Shown here: in pieces, positions 4,904 through 10,717 of the stretch
How the letters are laid out: each line of letters begins with the position of its first letter
How positions within the stretch are numbered: the stretch's first letter is position 1
Source of the DNA: a virus
Direction: 5' to 3' (one strand)
Virus record (IMG/VR): IMGVR_UViG_3300037069_000487
Location: 1-20,795 of that record
Length of the DNA: 20,795 bases
Notes under the pieces: model-generated
Told to the model about the DNA's origin: nothing
Database searches by the model: none
Seen by the model: the letters and a program-made list of their open reading frames with translations, nothing else
Made by a program: the position numbers and the translations under genes

Positions 4904-5323
4904 ATGACAATTTCACTTCCAACCTTGCCGGCCGGCATCGTGCCGGCGTTCACCTATGGCGACCGCTTGCGGAAGGCTCGCGAACTCGCCGGCTTCGAGC
5001 GCGCCCAATTCGCGAGCGAACTAGGCGTGCATCGTCAATCGATCGCGCGCTATGAACACGACGACGCCGAACCTTCGCGGCCGGTCGTTGTGTTGTGGGG
5101 ATTGCTTACGCAAGTAGACGTCGAATGGTTAATGACGGGAGAGTGCACCCCCCGAGATTCGAACTCGGAACCCACTGGTTTAGAGTCTGAGATTTTTTCC
5201 GGCCGGTCAGCGGTAATTTCCGACGGCGCCGGTAATATTTCAGTGCGCCGAAGGCACCCGGCGCCGAGACCGTTAAGTCTCGACGCCGGCACGCTCGCCG
5301 CTGAACTCGGATTGAGCGCATGA
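4904..5323 (+). CDS. XRE-family repressor with attP inside its coding sequence
   Basis: A 139-residue immunity repressor. Residues 18-58 form the helix-turn-helix (RLRKARELAGFERAQFASEL, GVHRQSIARYEHD), followed by a helix ending VEWLMTGE (79-80) as in many XRE repressors. From codon 81 the gene runs through the complement of a tRNA 3' half (5144-5185, codons 81-94). It then continues into a 45-residue tail that is Arg/Pro-rich and ends GTLAAELGLSA. Integration at that tRNA would replace everything after about residue 94 with host-derived codons and a new stop. In BPs-type mycobacteriophages the long viral form is unstable because of an ssrA-like C-terminus, and the short prophage form gives immunity. 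The small nonpolar end of this protein could act likewise, though it is not a classical -LAA. The stop overlaps the integrase start (ATGA). Start: ATG 4904, probably leaderless. Confidence 0.9.
   Translation: MTISLPTLPAGIVPAFTYGDRLRKARELAGFERAQFASELGVHRQSIARYEHDDAEPSRPVVVLWGLLTQVDVEWLMTGECTPRDSNSEPTGLESEIFSGRSAVISDGAGNISVRRRHPAPRPLSLDAGTLAAELGLSA
5144..5185 (-). other. attP: attP core: 3' half of a tRNA gene
   Basis: Read on the minus strand this is a textbook tRNA 3' half. The anticodon loop CTCTAAA (5185-5179) is followed by stem CCAGT, variable region GGGTT, T-arm CCGAG-TTCGAAT-CTCGG (5168-5152), acceptor strand GGGGTGC and discriminator A (5144). CCA is not encoded beyond it. The 5' half is absent: the bases beyond 5185 do not pair with the anticodon stem. 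This is the usual attP core of a tyrosine integrase that inserts at a tRNA anticodon loop and restores the tRNA on integration. As written the anticodon would be CTA, but the phage copy may differ from the host at the crossover edge. tRNA-Lys(CTT) or tRNA-Arg(TCT) are the likelier targets. Only one copy is present in the window, so the phage is not integrated here. Confidence 0.88.
5211..5241 (+). repeat. Candidate integrase arm-type direct repeats
   Basis: CGGTAATTTC (5211-5220) and CGGTAATATTTC (5230-5241) are near-identical direct repeats about 19 bp apart, beginning 26 bp to the right of the attP core. They are conspicuously AT-rich for this genome. Their spacing and position suit arm-type integrase binding sites on the P' side. 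They lie in the part of the repressor gene that integration removes. Confidence 0.4.
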
Positions 5324-6333
5324 CCGCCGCACGCACGACCAATCTAAAGATCGTTTCGGATGCCGTAGCACGCGTATCGGTTTCACGTCTTAGGCCTATC
5401 GGCGATTCGGAAATTCCGCAAGTTAATCTTTCCAAACTCATTGACCTTGGCTATGGTCGAACTATGCGTGGCGAGGTCTCCGCCGCGCCGGACTGGTACG
5501 AACCGCTAATCGATTTCGTGCAACACATGCGCGCCGTAAAGGCGTCGCCCGAAACGATCCGGTTGCGTTCGTATCAGATACGGCACGTGTCTAGATACTT
5601 TCCCGACCGGTCGCCGTGGAGCGTCACCGGCCGGGAACTCGAAGCGGTCTTAGGCGCCGAAACATGGTCGAAGTCGACGGCCCGGTCGCACATGAACGGT
5701 TGGCGCGCGTTCTACGGGTGGGCGATCAAATCGAAGGCCTACCCGATCACGCTTAACCCGGTCGACGATCTCGACGAAATCCCCAAGGTTCCCGGGCGCC
5801 CCCGGCCGGCGAGCTATGCCGCGGTCGACGCCGCGATCGCCGCCGCGCCAGAGCGAACCCGGCTCATGATTTACCTAGGCGTGGAAGTCGGCTTGCGCCG
5901 CGGCGAGATCGCCCGGATTCATACCCGCGATCTCTTCCACGACTCCGAAGGCATGATGCTGCGCGTGCACGGCAAAGGCGACAAGATCCGCGAGCTACCG
6001 CTATCCGACCGGATCGCCGCTTTGCTCGCCGGTCTGCCCGACGGTTGGGTCTTCCCCCGGTACTACAAAGGCCACAACGACGGCACGCCGGCCGATAACC
6101 ATATCGGCGCGATCCGGGTAGGCGAACTCGTTTCGGCGGTCTTGCCCGACGGCGTCACGACGCACATGCTTCGGCATCGTTTCGGGTCGGACTTTTACGC
6201 CGCGACCGGGAACGACATTCGCGCCACGCAAGAGGCTCTAGGCCACGCGTCGCCGGCAACGACCCAGATTTATACGGAAGTGCCGAAGTCGAAAATGCGC
6301 GCCGGCATGAATGCGGTACGGCAATATGGGTAG
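5320..6333 (+). CDS. int: Tyrosine-family integrase
   Basis: A 337-residue tyrosine recombinase. The N-terminal 55 residues are likely the arm-binding part. Residues 56-155 form the SAM-like core-binding domain (WYEPLIDFVQHMRAVKASPE). The catalytic domain shows all expected residues: R193 in GLRRGEIARI, K219 in GKGDKIRELPL, H282-x-x-R285 in THMLRHRFG, H309 in LGHASPATTQ and nucleophile Y318 in TQIYTEV. The start ATG overlaps the repressor stop (ATGA), so translation is coupled to the repressor in the phage form. After integration the gene lies at the other prophage end from the repressor promoter and would depend on host sequence, a built-in shut-off. The C-terminus (NAVRQYG) shows no ssrA-like tag, unlike some BPs-type integrases. 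Confidence 0.95.
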   Translation: MTAARTTNLKIVSDAVARVSVSRLRPIGDSEIPQVNLSKLIDLGYGRTMRGEVSAAPDWYEPLIDFVQHMRAVKASPETIRLRSYQIRHVSRYFPDRSPWSVTGRELEAVLGAETWSKSTARSHMNGWRAFYGWAIKSKAYPITLNPVDDLDEIPKVPGRPRPASYAAVDAAIAAAPERTRLMIYLGVEVGLRRGEIARIHTRDLFHDSEGMMLRVHGKGDKIRELPLSDRIAALLAGLPDGWVFPRYYKGHNDGTPADNHIGAIRVGELVSAVLPDGVTTHMLRHRFGSDFYAATGNDIRATQEALGHASPATTQIYTEVPKSKMRAGMNAVRQYG

Positions 6334-6372
6334 ACAATAGGGTCTAACCACCTAACGAGGGGAATCTAGGGA

Positions 6373-6555
6373 ATGACGTTCGTTATCGAGAATCACCACT
6401 ATTACGCATGGTGTCGGGATTGCCCGTATACCGGGCCGCTTCGGTTCAAGCGCGAGCTTGCCGCCGCCGACGCGGCCCGGCACGTCAACGACAAACACGA
6501 CGGCGAGACCGGACCATTGTTCAAGACGCCGCACGACGACGAGATCGAACGATGA
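6373..6555 (+). CDS. Small C2H2-type zinc-finger-like protein
   Basis: A 60-residue protein with a ribosome site (GAGGGGAAT and AGGGA) before the ATG at 6373. CRDC (about residues 14-17) is followed after some 20 residues by ARHVNDKH, matching a C-x2-C ... H-x4-H single zinc finger, with FKRELAAADAARH as the helix. Actinobacterial and phage proteins of this small C2H2 type are common; the role is usually unknown, probably nucleic-acid binding. It is the first of four coupled genes after the integrase, 39 nt from it, so it is probably cotranscribed with int. Confidence 0.75.
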   Translation: MTFVIENHHYYAWCRDCPYTGPLRFKRELAAADAARHVNDKHDGETGPLFKTPHDDEIER

Positions 6556-6692
6556 TCGCCATAGAGCTAGACAACAGTGAGGCGAGAGCCATTCTCGAAA
6601 TTATCGACGGCGCGTCGCCGTCCGAATTCCCGGTCGCCGTGTTAGGGCGGATTTACGCGAAGATCCTAACCGCGGCAGAGGCGCAACCATGA
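6552..6692 (+). CDS. Very small hypothetical protein
   Basis: A 46-residue protein, MIAIELDNSEARAILEIIDG, starting in an ATGA overlap with the zinc-finger gene and ending in an ATGA overlap with the next. It is predicted as a strand and two helices (EARAILEIIDG, FPVAVLGRIYAKILTAAE). It is acidic, with no cysteines or membrane span. It resembles the small 'ELxxxEA..L' phage proteins, but I cannot name a family. Double coupling and good composition support it as a gene. Confidence 0.6.
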   Translation: MIAIELDNSEARAILEIIDGASPSEFPVAVLGRIYAKILTAAEAQP

Positions 6693-6931
6693 CGCCGCGC
6701 GCGCCGGCCGGTCTTCGGGTGCAATTCGCCGACGGAACCGAACGCCCGCCGGATGCGATCTTGTACGCCGGCAAGACGTCGCTCTGGCGATTCTGGCAAC
6801 GCCCGCGACTGGACCAATGGGAAGTCTACGTCGTGGCGCCGGCGCAACCGGTCGGATTCACGGCCGACATTATACCCGGATATTGCGCACTCACGTTTCA
6901 CGTGCGACACCTAGACCGGGAGGGACAATGA
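6689..6931 (+). CDS. Small beta-rich hypothetical protein
   Basis: An 80-residue protein, MTPRAPAGLRVQFADGTERP, coupled by ATGA at both ends. It is predicted as mostly beta, with many aromatic residues (LWRFWQRPRLDQWEVYVVAP) and a C-terminal YCALTFHVRHL. It shares the opening pattern V-x-F-A-D-G-[ST] with the next gene's product (VEFADGSIG), so the two may be distant duplicates. The function is unknown. Confidence 0.65.
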   Translation: MTPRAPAGLRVQFADGTERPPDAILYAGKTSLWRFWQRPRLDQWEVYVVAPAQPVGFTADIIPGYCALTFHVRHLDREGQ

Positions 6932-7122
6932 CCCGGTACCAATACGGCGTCGAGTTCGCCGACGGTTCGATCGGTTGGCATTGGAACGGCCGCACGTCGC
7001 GCGCGCACGCCGGCGACGTCGTCGCGAAGTATCCGCGGGAAACTCGGATCGTTCGCCGGCCGGTCGACGTGCACGGCCGGCCGATCGGCGAACCGGAACC
7101 GGCCGACGGCCCAGAGACCTAA
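6928..7122 (+). CDS. Small hypothetical protein, last of the int operon
   Basis: A 64-residue basic protein, MTRYQYGVEFADGSIGWHWN, coupled by ATGA to the preceding gene. The YGVEFADGSIGWHWNGRTS opening is a beta hairpin like that of the preceding protein. It continues ETRIVRRPVDVHGRPIG and ends in a Pro/Glu tail. Small proteins with this F-A-D-G-x-[IV] pattern occur widely in actinophages and are unassigned. It is followed after 31 nt by the convergent terminator. Confidence 0.65.
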   Translation: MTRYQYGVEFADGSIGWHWNGRTSRAHAGDVVAKYPRETRIVRRPVDVHGRPIGEPEPADGPET

Positions 7123-7153
7123 CCGGCGCCGGCGTCGAGCGCCAGACCTAACG

Positions 7154-7188
7154 CCCCGGCGTCCCGATATCGTGTCGGGGCGCCGGGG
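7154..7188. terminator. Bidirectional terminator between converging operons
   Basis: A 14-bp stem: CCCCGGCGTCCCGA (7154-7167), 7-nt loop, TCGGGGCGCCGGGG (7175-7188), with one wobble pair. On the plus strand it is followed by TGCGTTCGTTT. The rightward int operon ends at 7,122 and the leftward late operon ends at 7,198, so it can stop both. Confidence 0.85.
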
Positions 7189-7197
7189 TGCGTTCGT

Positions 7198-7515
7198 TTA
7201 ACCGGCCGGCTTCGGGTCGACTTCCGGGTCGGACGCGTCGTCGATCACGTCGTCGTCGTCGTCGTCGGGTTCGTGGCCGAGATCGCGCGCGAGCTTCGAC
7301 ACGTCGTTATGCTCCACGTCGGGTTCGCTCTCGTCGGCGCTCTCGACGTCGGGGTCGTCGATCTCGTCGGCCCGGGGTGCGTCGCCGCCGTTTTCTTCGT
7401 CAGGATCGTTTCTACGGTCGGCGACGTCGGTTTCCGGTTCGTCTTCGGTCGCCGGCGGCTTCACAATCTCGACCCGGTCGGCGTCGATCTCCACGTCGGG
7501 TTTTTCGTCGGTCAT
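7198..7515 (-). CDS. Highly acidic low-complexity small protein
   Basis: A 105-residue protein with a strong ribosome site (GAGGGA just before ATG 7515). Asp and Glu make up a very large share, including EPDDDDDDVIDDASDPEVD near the C-terminus. There is little hydrophobic content and no fold I can recognise, so it is probably disordered. The run of Asp codons appears in the DNA as a GTC/GAC triplet tract (7,245-7,267). It is the last gene of the late operon, behind the tail genes. Possible roles are a DNA-mimic, a chaperone-like tail accessory or a charged linker; none can be chosen from sequence. Confidence 0.7.
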   Translation of the reverse strand: MTDEKPDVEIDADRVEIVKPPATEDEPETDVADRRNDPDEENGGDAPRADEIDDPDVESADESEPDVEHNDVSKLARDLGHEPDDDDDDVIDDASDPEVDPKPAG

Positions 7516-7532
7516 TCCCTCTTCCCTCTCTC

Positions 7533-8249
7533 TCATTCGACGCCGGCCGCGGCGCGAAGCGCCGCTAGCTCTTGTTCGATCGCTAACAAATCCTCTTCCG
7601 ACGTCGCCGCCATTTCTTGCGACGACGAACCCGGCATAGAGATAGCTTCGATAACGCCGTCGGTCACAGTACACGTCGAATTGACAGACGCCATCCCCCC
7701 CACGGTATACGTCATAACCCCGTCGGCCGCGGCCGTGCGCGGCACTTCGACAAAGCACGCGTTAGCCGTCGAGCCGGACACAAAGACCATTGCATAGGTC
7801 GCCGTCGGGGTGAGGTTCACGCCGTTTTCGATCAGTCGGAACGTCGCCGTGCGCGACGCGCCAGACGATGAATTCCATGCGTTGATCCGCGCGACCACGT
7901 TATATTTCTGCCCGGCCTTCACGTTGACCGCGAGCGACAGACCCGGCAACGCGACGGATGCCGTCGTGAGTGTGTACGTGATCGGCGTATACGCCCGGCC
8001 GAGTTCGCGCGGCACGTCGAGCGCTTCGGCAAGTGCCCGGATCGCGTCGGCGCCCTGCGCGATTGGGTCAGTCGGCGACGGGTACGGCAGACCCGACGGG
8101 GTCGCGCCGGCAAGTTGCGACGGCGCGTCCAGATAGGCCGCGTGCATTCGGTCGATAATCCGTCGTTGTTTCTTCGGGTCGGTCTCGCCGGCGAGTTGCG
8201 CCCGGAGTTGCGCCCAGTCTCCCGGCGAAACCGTGTCCAGTGTGGACAT
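7533..8249 (-). CDS. Minor tail protein, probable distal tail or fibre component
   Basis: A 238-residue protein starting MSTLDTVSPGDWAQLRAQLA; the ATG at 8249 overlaps the stop of the tail hub gene (TAATG). Residues 1-85 are helical with DPKKQRRIIDRMHAAYLD. Residues 85-215 are a Thr/Ser/Val-rich beta sandwich-like region (ITYTLTTASVALPGLSLAVN, VARINAWNSSSGASRTATFR, TYAMVFVSGS). The C-terminus is a short acidic coiled coil (TSEEDLLAIEQELAALRAA). The layout (helical anchor, beta domain at the tip) and its place after the hub fit a small tail-tip or fibre protein. The family is not recognised. Confidence 0.7.
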   Translation of the reverse strand: MSTLDTVSPGDWAQLRAQLAGETDPKKQRRIIDRMHAAYLDAPSQLAGATPSGLPYPSPTDPIAQGADAIRALAEALDVPRELGRAYTPITYTLTTASVALPGLSLAVNVKAGQKYNVVARINAWNSSSGASRTATFRLIENGVNLTPTATYAMVFVSGSTANACFVEVPRTAAADGVMTYTVGGMASVNSTCTVTDGVIEAISMPGSSSQEMAATSEEDLLAIEQELAALRAAAGVE

Positions 8250-10717
8250 TAGAACTTCCCTCCCGGCGGCGCCGCGACGCCGACCATATCGAGCCATGAA
8301 ATTTCCGGGTCGAAGTCGACCCAACGCCACGCCGGCGGAACCCCGTTCCACGGCAACGATTCGCCGACGGCGACCGCGTTAGACACGGTCAACGACAACG
8401 ACCACGCGCCGCCGGCGAAGAGATATTCGCCGCCTTCGAGATAGACGCCGACCGTCGGCGCGACCGGCGACCACGTCGGCATGTCGACAAGCCGGATTGG
8501 CAGACCGATTCGCGACGTGCCGTCCAGTAGCCGCATCATCATGCGCACGGCTTCGTCGTCGACAACTTCCAACGACGCGTCGTCGACAATTTGGAACCCG
8601 GACACGCGCCAACCGGTCGAGCCGGTACGCGCCAGAATTCGGGTCGCGACGTCGGCGGCGTCGGCCGACGTCGTCAAGAGCGTCGAAACCGAGATCCGGC
8701 GTTTGCCGTGGTCGACTTCCAATTCGGCGTCGACCAACGTTTCCGTGTGTTCGTTCGTGGTCGGTTTGCCTTCGTCGTCGACCGCTTGTTCGAGCCATTG
8801 CACGGCGACCCGGGTAGACACGTCCGACACGGATTGTTCCCACCGGACCGGGTCACGTAGCACGTCGCACGCCGAGATATCGAGCACGGCCGCGGCCGAC
8901 CCGCGCGGGATAATGACCACGACCCCGTCGACCATTGCGAGCGTGAACAGTGCGGCCCGGTTCGCCGGATCTTCGACCCGGAGATAGGCGCCGGTCGTCG
9001 AGTGCACGGCCGACCATAAGACCGCGTCGACCGATTGCGCGAGATCTCGCAACAGACCGGCGGTTCCCTGCGCGTCAACGTCTTGATACGAAACCGGGAT
9101 GCCGGCGACCGTGTCGTCGATAATCGACGTGACGTCGAACCCGGACAACGCGACGATGCGCAAGAATCGGTCTTCCATGCTCTCGACCGACCACGGTTCG
9201 TCGCCTACGTCGATATTTTCCATATCGGCCGTAAAATCCTGCGCGGTCACGTGCACGACCGGGCATCCGATCGCATCGTCGAATTCGGCTTCGAGATCGG
9301 TAACCCGGCCGGAGAAAACCGAGACCCGGCGCGGGGTGCCGCCGGCCGGCGCGTTAACGACGACGTCGTCGACCGACGCGACCGCATAGTCGAGCCATGA
9401 CCCCGGCGTATTCGCCCAACTCGCCGGCCGTACCTCTTCGCTTGTCGACGCGTTCGGCGCCGCGGTCCAACGGTAGATAAGACCGCCGGCCGGCGGGGTC
9501 GAGCCGTCAAACGATCCGCCGGTCGTCGGCGCCATTTCGACGATCGCGTCGTCGACCCAAAATGTAGTCGCGGCAACGACCGTTGTTCTAACCATGATTT
9601 GCGCGCCAGTGATCGGGTTAAACGCCGCCGACGGCAGACCGTCGAACTTCACGAATTCCCACGCCCCCGACGCGGTAATGTTCGTCGTGCCCTGCCCGGC
9701 CGAAGACCCGTTGAACCGGGTAAGCAATGTGAGTTTGACGCCGGCCGCGGCTTTAACCCAGATGCCGAACGAATAGAGCGGCCCGGAACTCAGCGGCGCC
9801 GGGGCGGCGACTTGTACGCCTTCCATTGCGACCGCGCCGGGGGTCACAACCTTTACCGATTTCGTGCCAGTATGCGCGACCGCCGGGTCAATTGACGAGA
9901 CCGCCGCACTGATATTCGAGATATTCGACAGACTCGAATTCTCGAAGTTCGGCCCGGTTATGAAATTCGTTCGGGTCGTCACGTCGTGGAAGTCAAGCCA
10001 CGTCGGCAAGAGGTCGACGACAACGGCGACGCCGACCCAATAGCCGGCGTGCGCGGCGACATAGTCGAATTCGAAGACTTCCCACCCGCCGCCGGCGGTC
10101 GTGACGATGCCGGCGCCTTCGAGCAATTGCGGGGCGGCGCCGGTCGGGTCGGGAAAGAGAATCGGGCAGATTTGCACCCGGGCGCCGGCCGGCGCGCGCA
10201 CGGTCGCGCCCAGCGACCACGGCGACCCGACTTCCGGTTGCGGTACCGAATCCCACGCGTCGACTTCGGCCGAGAATTCGGCCGGCGGGAACCCGGCCCA
10301 CATGCGCTTCGTCGGGTCGGTCGGGGTCATAAGGGCGGCTTGCGCGCCGGTCGCGTGCCGGGTCGAGTAGGTAACTACGGCGTTCGCGTGCACACTCGTT
10401 ACCGGCGCGTTCGGCGCGCCATTCTCGAAGCCGGGGTCGAGTACTAACGACGCGTCGGGGTCGACGATCTCGACGCCGGTTGAATAGACGTCGATCGGTA
10501 CCCCGGTCTTGAATTGCTGAATGAACGTCGCTCCCCCGGGGGTGTCCATGACGTCAAACGTGCATGACGCCGGTTCCGGTTGGTCGAGCGTCGTGGAGCG
10601 CCCCCACGTGATTTTCAGACCCGACAGACCGGTCGGCGCTAAGACGTCGTCGCCGGGCGTGCCGTCGGGCAGACGCTCGCCGTCGACATAGACGCGACAA
10701 TCGATTCCGGTTCCCAT
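8249..10717 (-). CDS. Minor tail protein/tail hub with two carbohydrate-binding-like inserts
   Basis: An 822-residue protein directly downstream of the tape measure (TAATG overlap), as expected for the baseplate hub. Residues 1-90 are a Dit/hub-like beta region (LKITWGRSTTLDQPEPASCTF). Residues about 92-245 and 251-395 are two jelly-roll modules of CBM_4_9 style. Both open with a [LN]-x-[DP]-x-[FP]-[FE]-E-N type strand (LVLDPGFENG, FITGPNFENS), and the second includes AHTGTKSVKV and FWVDDAIVEM. A short unit, GSFDGSTPPAGG...YRWTAAPNASTS (401-425), follows; this is common in actinophage tail proteins. The remainder (440-822) is the hub-type beta/alpha body. It should sit at the tail tip and bind the host surface, the CBM-like parts probably to cell-wall glycans. 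No separate Dit, Tal or long fibre is seen, so this protein may combine those jobs. Confidence 0.85.
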   Translation of the reverse strand: MGTGIDCRVYVDGERLPDGTPGDDVLAPTGLSGLKITWGRSTTLDQPEPASCTFDVMDTPGGATFIQQFKTGVPIDVYSTGVEIVDPDASLVLDPGFENGAPNAPVTSVHANAVVTYSTRHATGAQAALMTPTDPTKRMWAGFPPAEFSAEVDAWDSVPQPEVGSPWSLGATVRAPAGARVQICPILFPDPTGAAPQLLEGAGIVTTAGGGWEVFEFDYVAAHAGYWVGVAVVVDLLPTWLDFHDVTTRTNFITGPNFENSSLSNISNISAAVSSIDPAVAHTGTKSVKVVTPGAVAMEGVQVAAPAPLSSGPLYSFGIWVKAAAGVKLTLLTRFNGSSAGQGTTNITASGAWEFVKFDGLPSAAFNPITGAQIMVRTTVVAATTFWVDDAIVEMAPTTGGSFDGSTPPAGGLIYRWTAAPNASTSEEVRPASWANTPGSWLDYAVASVDDVVVNAPAGGTPRRVSVFSGRVTDLEAEFDDAIGCPVVHVTAQDFTADMENIDVGDEPWSVESMEDRFLRIVALSGFDVTSIIDDTVAGIPVSYQDVDAQGTAGLLRDLAQSVDAVLWSAVHSTTGAYLRVEDPANRAALFTLAMVDGVVVIIPRGSAAAVLDISACDVLRDPVRWEQSVSDVSTRVAVQWLEQAVDDEGKPTTNEHTETLVDAELEVDHGKRRISVSTLLTTSADAADVATRILARTGSTGWRVSGFQIVDDASLEVVDDEAVRMMMRLLDGTSRIGLPIRLVDMPTWSPVAPTVGVYLEGGEYLFAGGAWSLSLTVSNAVAVGESLPWNGVPPAWRWVDFDPEISWLDMVGVAAPPGGKF

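Noticed and set aside
4746-4922. Upstream extension of the gene divergent from the repressor
   Set aside because: It would cover the promoter/operator and overlap the repressor start. The ATG at 4745 has a ribosome site and a cleaner N-terminus.
5144-5190. A complete functional (amber suppressor) tRNA gene
   Set aside because: Only the 3' half is present; the bases beyond the anticodon loop do not form the anticodon stem, D arm or acceptor partner. It is an attP core.
7245-7267. GTC triplet tract as a microsatellite
   Set aside because: It encodes the Asp run of the acidic protein in frame; codon use explains it.
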